Below, in pieces: positions 10,228 to 19,562 of a DNA stretch of 64,000 nucleotides. This stretch comes from Deltaproteobacteria bacterium. Lineage in GTDB: Bacteria > Myxococcota_A > UBA9160 > SMWR01. The stretch is from positions 27,669-91,668 of the forward strand of contig PBYF01000052.1 of NCBI GenBank assembly GCA_002729515.1, given 5' to 3'. Position numbers and translations under genes: made by a program. The notes below the pieces were generated by a model. The model did no database searches and was not told where the DNA came from. It saw nothing but the letters and a program-made list of their open reading frames with translations. Position 1 is the stretch's first letter; the number at the start of each line of letters is the position of its first letter.

Positions 10228-11343
10228 GTGGCCAGGCACGATTACTACGAGGTTCTGGGCGTCCAACGCGACGCCTCTCCCGAGGATCTGAAGCGGTCCT
10301 ACCGCAAGATTGCGCTCGAGAACCACCCGGACCGCAACCCGGGCAACACCGAAGCCGAGGAGCGTTTCAAGCGGGCCTCGGAGGCCTACGCCGTGCTCTC
10401 GGATCCGCAGAAGCGGAGCAACTACGACAACTTCGGTTTCGACGGCGCGGGCATGGGTGGGGCCCCGGGTGGCTTCGGTGACCTCGGGAACTTCACGGAT
10501 CTCTTCAGCGACCTCTTTGGCGACCTTTTCGGTGGTGCCCGGCCCGGGCATCCCCGGGGCGGCCGCAGCCAGCGGGGCGCGGACCTGCGTTACAACCTCG
10601 ACATCGAACTCTCGGACGTGATCGAGGGGAAGGAGGCCTCGATCCAGCTCCCCAAGATGCGCCCCTGTGAGACCTGTGATGGCAGCGGGGCGAGGCCCGG
10701 CACACGGCCCGAACTCTGCGGGCGGTGCGGCGGAGCCGGGCAGGTGATTTTCCAGCAGGGCTTCTTCCGGGTGAGCCGCCCGTGCGATGCGTGCTCCGGC
10801 GCCGGTGAGATCGTGCGCGAGCGCTGCACTGATTGTCGCGGCAGCGGCCGCGTCGAGGGAACGCAGAGCATCCGGGTGAAGGTGCCGGCCGGTGTCGAGA
10901 GCGGCATGCGGCTGCGTCTGTCGGGTGAGGGCGAGGCGGGGGTTGCGGGTGGACCGCCCGGTGACCTCTTCGTCGTGATCTCGATCCGGGAGCACCCGTT
11001 CTTCGAGCGCGACGGTCCGGACCTGCACTGCCAGGTCCCCATCTCTTTTTCGCAGGCGACGCTCGGCACGGAGGTCGACGTGCCGACCCTCGAGGGCAAG
11101 GTCAAGCTCAAGATTCCCGAGGGTACGCAGACGGGGAAGGTCTTGCGGCTGCGCGGCAAGGGAATGCCCTCGCTGCGTTCACAGGGGCGGGGCGATCAGC
11201 TCCTGCACATCTTCGCCGAAGTTCCGACGCGGCTCTCGAAGCGCCAGCGGGAACTGGTGGAGGAGTTCGCGGCGGAGGGAGGCGAGGAAGTCTCTCCGGT
11301 GACACGCGGCTTCCTTGAGAAGCTGAGAGATCTCTTCGAATGA
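10228..11343 (+). CDS. dnaJ: Chaperone protein DnaJ (type I Hsp40)
   Basis: A 371-residue cochaperone that stimulates DnaK ATPase. It has an N-terminal J domain (YYEVLGV, with HPD in ENHPDRNPG), a Gly/Phe-rich linker (residues about 75-110), and four CxxCxGxG zinc repeats ([32 protein letters not shown]). The C-terminal beta-sandwich client-binding domains ([32 protein letters not shown]) complete the type I layout. It starts with GTG, 63 bases after dnaK. Confidence 0.96.
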   Translation: MARHDYYEVLGVQRDASPEDLKRSYRKIALENHPDRNPGNTEAEERFKRASEAYAVLSDPQKRSNYDNFGFDGAGMGGAPGGFGDLGNFTDLFSDLFGDLFGGARPGHPRGGRSQRGADLRYNLDIELSDVIEGKEASIQLPKMRPCETCDGSGARPGTRPELCGRCGGAGQVIFQQGFFRVSRPCDACSGAGEIVRERCTDCRGSGRVEGTQSIRVKVPAGVESGMRLRLSGEGEAGVAGGPPGDLFVVISIREHPFFERDGPDLHCQVPISFSQATLGTEVDVPTLEGKVKLKIPEGTQTGKVLRLRGKGMPSLRSQGRGDQLLHIFAEVPTRLSKRQRELVEEFAAEGGEEVSPVTRGFLEKLRDLFE

Positions 11344-13382
11344 GGGCGGCGCGCGCTCGCTCGACGGGGTGGGTTGCGCTGGCTGCGGTCGCACTGGGAT
11401 GCGCGGGTGCGCCGCGCCTCGGCGCGCCGCAGGCGACCGATGACGAGAGGCGCGCCTACGCCGAGGCGGTCGCCACCTTGGCGGATGACCCTGCTGCGAC
11501 GCAGCGCGCCCTCGAGAGATTTCTCGGCGAGCGTCCCCAGAGCCCACTCGCCGACGATGCCGCCGTGCGCCTGGCCGAGCTCGCTGTGGCCCGGGGCGAT
11601 CTCGACGCGGCGTTGCGCCGCTACGGCTGGGTGGAGCAGAACCATCCAAACGGCGACCGTGTCGATGTGGCGCGGGTCGAGATGGCAAGCATCGAGCTCT
11701 CGCGGGGGAACAAGGCTGCGGCCGCGAGCCGCATGCGCAGGGTGCGGATGTCCCGGCTTTCCAGCGCGGAGCGCCGGGATGCGTACCGCGTGCTCGCGGA
11801 TGCTTCGGACGACCCGGTAAACAAGCTCCGCTGGCTGGCGCAGGTGCGCGGGGCCGAAACGGACGAGGGCGCGTTGGCCCTCGTCGACGTCGAGATCGAC
11901 GAGCAGCTGACGCAGCTAGACCTCCCGGACCTGGTGCGCGCAGCGGACCAGATTGGGCGCGAGATCCCGGCGGGCCGTACGCTGCTCGAGGCTGCCGATC
12001 GAGCTCTCGACGCGGGGGACCTGGAGGCAGCGCAGCCCCTCGTCCATCGCGCGTCGCGTCTGGCGCTTGCGCCCGCTTATAGCGCGCGCCTTACCACCGT
12101 GTCGCAGCGGTTGCGTTTGCAGGAGGAAGGTCCCGTCGACGTGGCGGAGTTTCCCACGCTGGCCCAGGCGCTGGCGCACGCCGCACCCTCGGTCGATGGA
12201 GCCTCCGGGACCATCGGGGTTGCGTTGCCGCTCACCGGGCGCTTCGCGCGCTTCGGTGAGGAAAGTCTCCAGGGTGTGCTGCTTGCGGCGGGAATCTTCG
12301 GCGAGGACACCGGCGGTCGCCGCGTTCGGGTGTTGGTGCGCGACACGGCTGGGCGGCCCGAGCGCGCCGCGCGGGCCGTGCAGGAACTCGCCGCTGAAGG
12401 CGTCGTGGCGATCATCGGACCCCTGTTGAAGGGGGAGTGCGAGGCCGCCGCCAGCGCAGCTCAGAGTGCGGGTGTGCCGCTCCTGGCGCTCACTGCTAGC
12501 GAGGAAGTGGCGGCGGCGCGTTCCCAGGTCTTTCGCGTACGGACGCGCCCCGAAGAGGAGGTGCAGACCCTCGTGTACCACGCGATCCGCAACCTCGGGG
12601 CTCAGCGTTTCGCCATCCTCTATCCGCGTGACTCCTACGGCCTGGGGCTTCGCAGGCTGTTCTGGCGGGCCGTGGAAGACCAGGGTGGCCGGATCGTCGG
12701 GGTGGCGTCGTACGACCCGGATGCCACGGACTTCGAGCAGCCTATCCGCCATCTCGTCGGCTACTCGCTACTCACGGAAAAAGAAAAGGAGGCGCTCAAG
12801 GAGCGCGAAAAACTCGAGAGTCGCGCCCGCCGCCTTCCTGCAGAGGAGGCGTCCGCTCTGCGCGAGGAGGCGCGCGCGATGACGGGTCCCAACGAGGAGG
12901 CGCTGCCCCCGATCGTCGACTTCGACGCGATCTTCATCCCGGAGTCTTACGGCAAGGTGGTGCTGATCGCGCCGCAGCTCGCGTTTCACGAGGCCGTGGG
13001 GGCGACGCTGCTGGGTACCAATGCCTGGAACAATCGCGACTTGACCGAGATTGGACGCGAGCATGTTGACGGGGCCTACTTCACCGTTCACTACTACGGC
13101 GAGAGTTCTCTGGCGCCCGTGCGCGACTTCGCCGCGGGCTTCGACCGCGCGTACGCTTCGCCGCCCGATGCCTTTGCTGCCCAGGCCTACGACGCCACGA
13201 ACCTGGTGCTCGTGCAGCTCGCGCGTGACCGCACCACCCGCGAAGATGTGCGCGAAGGTATGCTCACCGTTACGTCCTATCCCGGTGTCACGGGCGTGAT
13301 CCGCATGGGCAGTGACGGGAATGCCCGCAAGCGCCCGTTCCTGCTTGGCGTCCAGCGCGGCCGCGTGCGCGCCGTGGAGTGA
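11340..13382 (+). CDS. Lipoprotein with helical repeats and a type 1 periplasmic-binding domain
   Basis: A 680-residue predicted lipoprotein (lipobox ALGC, Cys about 21). Residues 30-260 form TPR-like helical repeats. Residues about 285-675 match type 1 periplasmic binding proteins ([43 protein letters not shown]). This two-part layout recalls LpoA, the outer-membrane activator of penicillin-binding protein 1A, but it also resembles solute-binding lipoproteins. A charged helical insertion (about residues 475-515, rich in Glu and Arg) interrupts the second lobe. The ATG overlaps the dnaJ stop (ATGA), so the gene is probably expressed with the chaperone operon. An envelope-stress role is inference. 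Confidence 0.75.
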   Translation: MRAARARSTGWVALAAVALGCAGAPRLGAPQATDDERRAYAEAVATLADDPAATQRALERFLGERPQSPLADDAAVRLAELAVARGDLDAALRRYGWVEQNHPNGDRVDVARVEMASIELSRGNKAAAASRMRRVRMSRLSSAERRDAYRVLADASDDPVNKLRWLAQVRGAETDEGALALVDVEIDEQLTQLDLPDLVRAADQIGREIPAGRTLLEAADRALDAGDLEAAQPLVHRASRLALAPAYSARLTTVSQRLRLQEEGPVDVAEFPTLAQALAHAAPSVDGASGTIGVALPLTGRFARFGEESLQGVLLAAGIFGEDTGGRRVRVLVRDTAGRPERAARAVQELAAEGVVAIIGPLLKGECEAAASAAQSAGVPLLALTASEEVAAARSQVFRVRTRPEEEVQTLVYHAIRNLGAQRFAILYPRDSYGLGLRRLFWRAVEDQGGRIVGVASYDPDATDFEQPIRHLVGYSLLTEKEKEALKEREKLESRARRLPAEEASALREEARAMTGPNEEALPPIVDFDAIFIPESYGKVVLIAPQLAFHEAVGATLLGTNAWNNRDLTEIGREHVDGAYFTVHYYGESSLAPVRDFAAGFDRAYASPPDAFAAQAYDATNLVLVQLARDRTTREDVREGMLTVTSYPGVTGVIRMGSDGNARKRPFLLGVQRGRVRAVE

Positions 13383-13444
13383 CTCGGGGCATGTTTCCCG
13401 TCGGCTGAGTTCAAGTCCGAGCGGATCCCGGTCGAAAACGGGGC

Positions 13445-15856
13445 ATGACTCAGCACCTCGACTCCTACGCCGTTCCCGAAGAGCTGCCGATCATCCCCCT
13501 AAGGGGACTGGTGGTTTTTCCCCATATGGTACTGCCGATCTATGTGACGCGTGAGCGTTCCATCGCAGCCATCGACGATGCGATGGCCGGGGACCGGCTG
13601 GTACTCCTCGTGGCCCAGCGCGAGGGCGACGTGGAGGAACCGGAGCCCGACGACCTGCATACGGTGGGCACGATTGCGACGGTGATGCGCATCCTGCGCA
13701 TGAGCGACGGCCGGGTGAAGGTACTGGTGCAGGGCCTTGCCAAGGCGCGCATCGAATCCTTCCTCGAGCACGAGCGTTCGCGTTGGGTCCGTGTCTCCGA
13801 GTTGCCTGCGGACGGGGAGAGTTCCTGGTCGGTCGAGACCGAGGCGTTGATGCGCGCAGTGCGTGGTCACGTCGAGGAGTTGCTGCCGCTCCGGAACCTG
13901 CCGCCCGAGGTGATCTCGGTGACTGCCAACGTGCACGACGCGGGGCGGCTTGCAGATACGGTGGCGTCGCACCTGCGGCTGCGTTCCTCGGAGGCTCAGG
14001 ATTTGCTCGAAATCGTCGATCCGCTGGTGCGCCTGCGGCGTATCGACGCCGTACTGCGGCGCGAACTCGACGTGACGAGCATGCAAGCGGAGATCCAGAG
14101 CCAGGCTCGGGAAGAGATGGACCGGGGCCAGCGAGAGCACTACCTGCGCGAGCAGCTCCGCGCGATCCAGGCGGAGCTCGGCGAGACGGATCCCCACGTG
14201 GAGGAAATCACCGAGTATCGCTCGAAGATCGAGCAGGCCGGATTCTCCGACGATGCGCTCGCCGAATCGACGAAGCAGCTGCGCCGCCTGGAGCGTATGC
14301 ACCCGGACGGGCCGGAGGCCCACGTGCTGCGCAGCTACCTGGACTGGATGGTGGAACTGCCGTGGAGCCAGCAGTCGCCGGACCGGATCGACCTGGTGGC
14401 CGCCAAACAGATCCTCGACGAGGATCACGCTCACCTCCTGAAGATCAAGGACCGCGTCCTCGAGCATCTCGGTGTCCGCAAGCTGCGCGGCGACGCGCGC
14501 GGATCGATTCTCTGCTTTGCGGGTCCGCCCGGTGTAGGCAAGACCTCTCTCGGTCGCTCGATCGCTCGGGCGATGGGTCGCGAGTTCGTGCGAATTTCGC
14601 TCGGTGGCATCCGCGACGAGGCTGAGATCCGGGGGCACCGTCGCACCTACGTCGGCGCCATGCCGGGCCGTATCCTCCAGGGTCTGAAGCGGGCCGGCAC
14701 TTCCAATCCGGTCTTCATGCTCGATGAGATCGACAAGCTCGGGGCGGACTTTCGCGGCGATCCGTCAGCGGCGTTGCTCGAGGTTCTCGACCCGGAGCAG
14801 AACGTTCACTTCAGCGATCACTACCTGAGTGTGCCGTTCGACCTCTCGCACGTAATGTTCATCGCAACGGCAAACACGATTGAGAATGTTCCGCCGCCGC
14901 TGCGCGATCGGATGGAGGTGATCCGGGTGCCTGGCTACACGCCGGAGGAAAAGCTCGAGATCACCCGCTCTTACCTCGTTCCCCGGCAGGTGCGTGAACA
15001 CGGGCTGCCCGACGAGCGCATCCGCTGGTCGGACGCCGCGCTCATGCAGGTCGTGATGGACTACACCCGCGAGGCCGGTGTGCGCGGACTCGAGCGCAAG
15101 GTTGCCGAGATCTGCCGGAAATCAGCTCGGCGCGCGGCTGAAGGAGACACCTCGCGCGTGTCGGTGACCTGCCGGAGTGTGCAGAAGCATCTGGGGCCGC
15201 CGATCTACTCGGAAGAAGCGCTTGCGCAGACCGGGGAGATCGGCATGGCAAACGGACTCGCCTGGACCGATTGCGGCGGCGAGATCCTCACCATCGAGGC
15301 CTCCCTGACTCGGGGCAAGGGCCTGGTTCTGACCGGCCAGCTCGGCGACGTCATGAAAGAATCGGGGCACACCGCGCTCACCTGGGCGCGCAGCAATGGA
15401 ATAGCTCTCGGCTTCGATCCGGCGATCTTTTCGCGGCACGAGGTGCACGTGCACGTGCCGGCGGGCGCGATCCCGAAGGACGGGCCCTCCGCGGGCGTCG
15501 CGATTGCGACGGCGATGGTGTCGCTGGCGACGCGCCGGTCCGTGCGCGCAGAGGTGGCGATGACGGGTGAGGTAACGCTGCGCGGCCGCGTGCTCCCGAT
15601 CGGTGGCGTGCGCGAGAAGGTACTGGCCGCGATGCGCTCGGGGATCAAGCGGGTGATCCTGCCGAAGAAGAACCTGCGCGACCTGCAGGAGCTTTCGTCG
15701 GAACAGAAGCGGCGCGTCACGTTCATTCCCGTCGAGCAGATGGAAGAGGTGATCGAGGCAGCGCTCGAGCCGGTGTCGGCTCCCCGCGCGGCCCGCTCGC
15801 GCCCGCCGCGGCGTGTTCCCCGGGCCACGCGCTCGGTCATCGTCAAGCCTCGCTGA
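13445..15856 (+). CDS. lon: ATP-dependent protease Lon
   Basis: An 803-residue Lon protease that unfolds and degrades damaged and regulatory proteins. The N-terminal LON substrate domain spans residues 12-205, followed by a helical region. The AAA module has Walker A GPPGVGKT (about residues 360-367) and Walker B FMLDEIDK. The protease domain has the Ser-Lys dyad: Ser682 in KDGPSAGVAI and Lys725 in GGVREKVLAA. A basic, arginine- and proline-rich tail of about 25 residues ends the protein. Placement next to the dnaK cluster fits a shared protein-quality role. Confidence 0.97.
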   Translation: MTQHLDSYAVPEELPIIPLRGLVVFPHMVLPIYVTRERSIAAIDDAMAGDRLVLLVAQREGDVEEPEPDDLHTVGTIATVMRILRMSDGRVKVLVQGLAKARIESFLEHERSRWVRVSELPADGESSWSVETEALMRAVRGHVEELLPLRNLPPEVISVTANVHDAGRLADTVASHLRLRSSEAQDLLEIVDPLVRLRRIDAVLRRELDVTSMQAEIQSQAREEMDRGQREHYLREQLRAIQAELGETDPHVEEITEYRSKIEQAGFSDDALAESTKQLRRLERMHPDGPEAHVLRSYLDWMVELPWSQQSPDRIDLVAAKQILDEDHAHLLKIKDRVLEHLGVRKLRGDARGSILCFAGPPGVGKTSLGRSIARAMGREFVRISLGGIRDEAEIRGHRRTYVGAMPGRILQGLKRAGTSNPVFMLDEIDKLGADFRGDPSAALLEVLDPEQNVHFSDHYLSVPFDLSHVMFIATANTIENVPPPLRDRMEVIRVPGYTPEEKLEITRSYLVPRQVREHGLPDERIRWSDAALMQVVMDYTREAGVRGLERKVAEICRKSARRAAEGDTSRVSVTCRSVQKHLGPPIYSEEALAQTGEIGMANGLAWTDCGGEILTIEASLTRGKGLVLTGQLGDVMKESGHTALTWARSNGIALGFDPAIFSRHEVHVHVPAGAIPKDGPSAGVAIATAMVSLATRRSVRAEVAMTGEVTLRGRVLPIGGVREKVLAAMRSGIKRVILPKKNLRDLQELSSEQKRRVTFIPVEQMEEVIEAALEPVSAPRAARSRPPRRVPRATRSVIVKPR

Positions 15857-15922
15857 TCCTCGGCGCCTTCGGGCTTTGCGGATCCTTCGCTGCAGCGCCG
15901 GAACCTGCTGTAGGCTGCTGTC

Positions 15923-16855
15923 GTGCGGCTTCGGGATCTCGGAGAGCGGGGGCTGATCTCGCGAATCGAGCGGGCGGCAGCGAAGGTTTCCGGCCGTTCG
16001 GTCGTGCTCGGAATCGGGGACGACGCGGCCTTGCTCAGGCCCCGTGCGGGTGAGGACGTCGTCGTCTCGACCGATGCAAGTGTCGAAAACGTGCACTTCC
16101 GCTTCTCGAACGAGAGTCCGCGCAACGTCGGACGTCGCGCGCTCGTTGCCAACCTCTCGGACCTGGCGGCGATGGGTGCGAGGCCGATGGGGTTCGTGCT
16201 GGCGTTGGGGGCGCCGGGCGAGTTGTTGGTGAAGCGCGTCGATGGGCTGGTGGCCGGACTGTTGCACGAGGCGGTGCGACACGGCTGTCCGCTGATCGGG
16301 GGCAACTGCTCCCAGGCGGGCGAGGTGTCGCTTGCGATCACGGCGCTCGGTGCCGTGAAGCGCGGAAACGCACTGACCCGCCGCGGCGTGCGCGCTGGCG
16401 ACCGGCTGCTGGTGACGGGGGTGCTCGGTGCCGCAGCGCTCGATCGGGCCCGGGCGGAGCGGCGGGGGCGCGTCCGGCACGTAGCTGAGCCGCGTCTCCG
16501 GGCGGGACTCGCCCTGACCCGGGTACGCGGGGTCGGCAGTTGCATCGACATCTCCGATGGGCTCGAGGCGGACCTGGGCCAGGTACTGGATGCCGCGGGC
16601 CTGGCGGCGGACCTGGAGCCCGCTGGGCTGCCGCTGCCCCGGGGCTTCCGCCGCGCCTGCGCCGCCCTTGGCCTCGAGCCGCTGGCGCTGGCGCTGGGCG
16701 GGGGCGAGGACTACGAGCTGCTGTTCACGCTGCGGCCCCGGGGGCCCTCAGCGGCGTGGCTCTCCCAGCGCCTGGGGGTGGCGGTGACCGAGATCGGCAG
16801 GGTCGTGGTCGGGCGCCGGCAGGAGCAGCGCGGCTGGCGGCACTTCGCGCGCTGA
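15923..16855 (+). CDS. thiL: Thiamine-monophosphate kinase ThiL
   Basis: A 310-residue ATP-dependent kinase making thiamine diphosphate from thiamine monophosphate. The acidic metal and nucleotide motifs are visible: GIGDDAALL, STDASVENVHF, NLSDLAAMGARP, then GGNCSQA and IDISDGLEADL and GGGEDYELLF in the AIRS C-terminal half. It is somewhat shorter than the usual 325 residues, mainly between the two halves. The start is GTG. No other thiamine gene and no TPP riboswitch is seen nearby. Confidence 0.93.
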   Translation: MRLRDLGERGLISRIERAAAKVSGRSVVLGIGDDAALLRPRAGEDVVVSTDASVENVHFRFSNESPRNVGRRALVANLSDLAAMGARPMGFVLALGAPGELLVKRVDGLVAGLLHEAVRHGCPLIGGNCSQAGEVSLAITALGAVKRGNALTRRGVRAGDRLLVTGVLGAAALDRARAERRGRVRHVAEPRLRAGLALTRVRGVGSCIDISDGLEADLGQVLDAAGLAADLEPAGLPLPRGFRRACAALGLEPLALALGGGEDYELLFTLRPRGPSAAWLSQRLGVAVTEIGRVVVGRRQEQRGWRHFAR

Positions 16856-16966
16856 GCGGGACGCCTCCGGCCGCTCCTGCCTTTTGCGGCAAGTTTCCGG
16901 TTTATCTTTGGAATTTGGTGTTTTGACGCTTCAAGGCAGTGCTCCCTTTCACCGATACACCCCGTT

Positions 16967-18241
16967 GTGCGCGTGTCACTCACCCAGAAATGCGCGGCGG
17001 CCTCTCTTGTCGTGGGGGCGGCAGCGGTGGGCTTTCCGGGCCTGCTCGAGCGCGGCGGCGTGGCCGTTGCGCCGTGGGTCGGGGCTTGCTTCGGGCTCGT
17101 CGTGGGCGGTGCGCTCGGCTTCTTCCTCTCGCGCCCGCTGACTCGCACGCTCCGCCGGTTCCACGGTGCCACCGAGGCCATCGCGCGCGGCAGTCTGGCG
17201 GCTCCAGTAGACCTCGCGGCGCCCGCGCGCCTGCCCGACGAGACGAGCACGCTCGCGCACAGCATTCAGCGGATGGCGGCCGGGCTTCGCGATCTGGTCG
17301 AGCAGGTGGAGGGCACCAACGCCCGGGTGTCGCTCGCCGCGGCCGAGCTCGGGCGTTCGGCGGATCAGGTGGGCTCGGGAAATGGCGAGATCTCGGCGAC
17401 CGTCTCTGAACTCGCGCGCAGCGTCACCGAGCAGCAGAAGTCCCTCGACGATGCGTCGAAGCTGCTGCACGAGATTGCTTCGACGATCGAGCGCAATGCG
17501 GACCGCGCCCGCGAGGCCTTCGGGTTTGCCGCGGAGGCCAACCAGAAGGCGAACTCCGGCGTGGACGTTGCGCGACTCGCGATCGAGAAGATGCGCACGG
17601 TATTCGAACGGGTCGAAGTGTCGGTGAAGCGGGTCTTTGCGCTCGAGGAGAAGACGCGCCACGTGAACCAGATCACCGCAGTCATCACGAGCGTGGCCCA
17701 CCGCACGAACCTGCTCTCTCTCAACGCGTCGATCGAGGCGGCCCGGGCGGGCGAGGCGGGACGCGGTTTCGCGGTGGTGGCCGAGGAGATCCGCAAGCTC
17801 GCCGAGAGCGCCGGCCAGAGCGCCGGAGAGATTGCCAAGCTGATTGCGGAGATCCAGACGGATACGAACGACGTAGCCAATGAGATGCGCGAATCGGGCC
17901 TCGGTGTCCGCGAGGGGCGCGAGGACGTGGACACCATCGCGCATTCGCTCGAGCACATCCGGCAGGCCGTCGGCGAGGCTGCCACCCGGGCCGAGGAGAT
18001 CTTCCTGGGCACGGACTCGCAGACCCAGGACATCGAGCGGCTGGTGGGTGCCATGGACCGGGTGTCGCGAGCCGCCGAACACAATCGCGTGGCGATCGAC
18101 GGTGCGGTCGGCACGTCGCAGCGCCAGGTCATCTCGATGGAGGAGATGGCGCGTTGTTCGGTGAAGATGAGCGAGCAGGCCGATCAACTCGAGGGTGTGG
18201 TGCGCCGCTTCGATACGGGAAGCGGGGAGAAGCCCTCGTGA
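16967..18241 (+). CDS. Methyl-accepting chemotaxis-like protein without a periplasmic sensor
   Basis: A 424-residue transducer. Two closely spaced hydrophobic segments (about residues 8-30 and 35-55) leave almost no periplasmic loop. A HAMP-like region follows, then the signalling domain with the hairpin tip [17 protein letters not shown]-type sequence, here [21 protein letters not shown], and [12 protein letters not shown]. It resembles DifA of Myxococcus, which also lacks a periplasmic sensor. GTG start. Its stop overlaps the GTG of the CheW gene, opening a five-gene chemosensory operon with no visible cheR or cheB. Confidence 0.88.
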   Translation: MRVSLTQKCAAASLVVGAAAVGFPGLLERGGVAVAPWVGACFGLVVGGALGFFLSRPLTRTLRRFHGATEAIARGSLAAPVDLAAPARLPDETSTLAHSIQRMAAGLRDLVEQVEGTNARVSLAAAELGRSADQVGSGNGEISATVSELARSVTEQQKSLDDASKLLHEIASTIERNADRAREAFGFAAEANQKANSGVDVARLAIEKMRTVFERVEVSVKRVFALEEKTRHVNQITAVITSVAHRTNLLSLNASIEAARAGEAGRGFAVVAEEIRKLAESAGQSAGEIAKLIAEIQTDTNDVANEMRESGLGVREGREDVDTIAHSLEHIRQAVGEAATRAEEIFLGTDSQTQDIERLVGAMDRVSRAAEHNRVAIDGAVGTSQRQVISMEEMARCSVKMSEQADQLEGVVRRFDTGSGEKPS

Positions 18242-18702
18242 GCGCGCCGGCGGAGAACCGGCTCGACGAGGATCGTCTTCTCACCTTCGATGTGGGCGGC
18301 AGCGTATACGCGTTGCCCATTGCCTGCGTCGTCGAGGTGGCGGAAGTCGGGCCACTGGTCTCGATCCCGACCCTTCCGGCCGGTACGGCGGGGGTGATGA
18401 ACCACCACGGGGATGCTCTCCCGGTGTTGCAGCGTACGGTGCTCCTCGATTTGCCGGAAGCCGAGTCCGACCCGACGCACGCCCTGGTGGTGACGCCGCG
18501 GGCGGATGGGGGAGCGCGTTTTGGGATCTTTGTCGACCGGATTCTCGGTCTGGTCGCCGGTTGTGCGGCGCGGGCCACGGGTCCGGCGCTGGTTGCGGAG
18601 AAGCGGTCGATCGACGGCCGCGTGGTGTTCGTCCTCGATCCGGAGCGGCTGTTCGCCCGGGCCGGGGAGGTGATCGAGAGCTCGCTCGAACGGAGCGTGT
18701 GA
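18238..18702 (+). CDS. CheW-like coupling protein
   Basis: A 154-residue single-domain CheW-fold protein that should link the upstream transducer to CheA. The opening [21 protein letters not shown] and the central [13 protein letters not shown] match the CheW core, with the usual R-G of NxRGxxxPV replaced by H-G. Its GTG start overlaps the transducer stop by four bases; a longer reading in the same frame would lie inside the transducer gene. Confidence 0.85.
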   Translation: MSAPAENRLDEDRLLTFDVGGSVYALPIACVVEVAEVGPLVSIPTLPAGTAGVMNHHGDALPVLQRTVLLDLPEAESDPTHALVVTPRADGGARFGIFVDRILGLVAGCAARATGPALVAEKRSIDGRVVFVLDPERLFARAGEVIESSLERSV

Positions 18703-18716
18703 CTCAGGAGGAGTAC

Positions 18717-19088
18717 ATGGCCCAGATTCTGGTAGCCGACGACGCGGCATTCATGCGGCAGATTATCCGAGAAATCGTGGAGTCGAAGGGACACGAGGTG
18801 ATCGCAGAGGCTTCCGACGGCATCGAGGCGGTCGACAAATTCAAGAGCCATCGCCCGGAAGTCGTGACAATGGACATCGTGATGCCGAGGAGCTCGGGGA
18901 TCGACGCAGTCAAGGGCATTCTCGACGTGGATCCGACGGCCTGCGTCGTGATGTGCAGCGCCCTCGGCCAGGAGACCCTGGTGAAGGAGGCGCTTGCCGC
19001 GGGTGCGAAGGACTTCATCATAAAGCCCTTCCTGCCCGAGTCCGTCATCGAGACCCTGGACAAGGTGCTGGAGAAGGGAGACCGGTAG
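18717..19088 (+). CDS. CheY-like response regulator
   Basis: A 123-residue receiver domain with no output domain. The acidic pair Asp8-Asp9, phospho-acceptor Asp53 (TMDIVMP), the Ser of MCSALGQ and the Lys of FIIKPF are all in place. It is preceded by a strong ribosome site (AGGAGG). The closest family style is the CheY of Firmicutes and of Dif-like systems (DDAAFMRQIIREI). It should be phosphorylated by the CheA encoded next and dephosphorylated by the CheC-like product at the operon end. Confidence 0.92.
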   Translation: MAQILVADDAAFMRQIIREIVESKGHEVIAEASDGIEAVDKFKSHRPEVVTMDIVMPRSSGIDAVKGILDVDPTACVVMCSALGQETLVKEALAAGAKDFIIKPFLPESVIETLDKVLEKGDR

Positions 19089-19096
19089 CCTTGGAC

Positions 19097-19495
19097 ATGG
19101 GGAAGTACAGGGCCGTCTTCCTCGAAGAGGCGACGGAGCACCTTGCAGAGATGAGCCGGGCCCTGCTCGAACTGGAGAAGGACCCGGGGTGCGCGGAGTC
19201 CGTCGACGTCCTGTTCCGCATGGCCCACTCCATCAAGGGTATGGCCGCGTCCCTCGAGTACGCGTCGATCACCGACATTTCCCACCGATTCGAAGACCGC
19301 GTGCAGGCGGTCCGGTCGGGTGATGTCCAGCTGGACGCCGCGGGACTGGCCCTTCTCTTTCGCGGCCTCGAGGGGCTGGAGCGCATGGTCGGGTCCGTAC
19401 GCCGCAGCGGCATGCCACCGCCGCCCGAGCCGGAACTCGCAGCGGTCCTGGCACTGACCGGAAACCCGCCGGAGGGCACCCAAAAAAAGGCCTGA
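19097..19495 (+). CDS. cheA: CheA N-terminal part: HPt domain, cut by a frameshift
   Basis: A 132-residue reading frame holding only the histidine phosphotransfer domain of CheA, with His44 in FRMAHSIKGMAASL as the phosphorylation site. It then enters a Pro-rich linker and stops at TGA just after a run of seven A (19482-19488). Skipping one base at that run joins the frame to the downstream kinase part through an Ala/Pro-rich linker, giving a protein of about 534 residues. An in-frame TTG at 19091 has better Shine-Dalgarno spacing and may be the true start. See the next entry for the kinase part. Confidence 0.8.
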   Translation: MGKYRAVFLEEATEHLAEMSRALLELEKDPGCAESVDVLFRMAHSIKGMAASLEYASITDISHRFEDRVQAVRSGDVQLDAAGLALLFRGLEGLERMVGSVRRSGMPPPPEPELAAVLALTGNPPEGTQKKA

Positions 19496-19562
19496 GGCCG
19501 TCGCCCCGGCGGCGGCCTCAGCCGATTCCGAAGTCCTCGATGCCCCGCGGCCGCCGCCTTCG

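Noticed and set aside
16931-16958. A flagellar sigma-28-like promoter before the transducer gene (TCAAGGCA-N12-ACCGATAC)
   Set aside because: Only the CCGATA part matches well, the -35 is poor and the spacer is one base off, so I do not list it as a feature.
18154-18240. A longer N-terminus for the CheW-like protein
   Set aside because: The extra 28 codons lie inside the transducer gene and do not look like CheW; the GTG overlapping the transducer stop fits the general pattern of this window.
19482-19488. A dnaX-like -1 ribosomal frameshift site (A-AAA-AAG) in cheA
   Set aside because: The heptamer is in phase, but a -1 shift leads to a frame with no CheA sequence; the kinase part needs +1 (or -2). 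It is therefore not a simple dnaX-type site.
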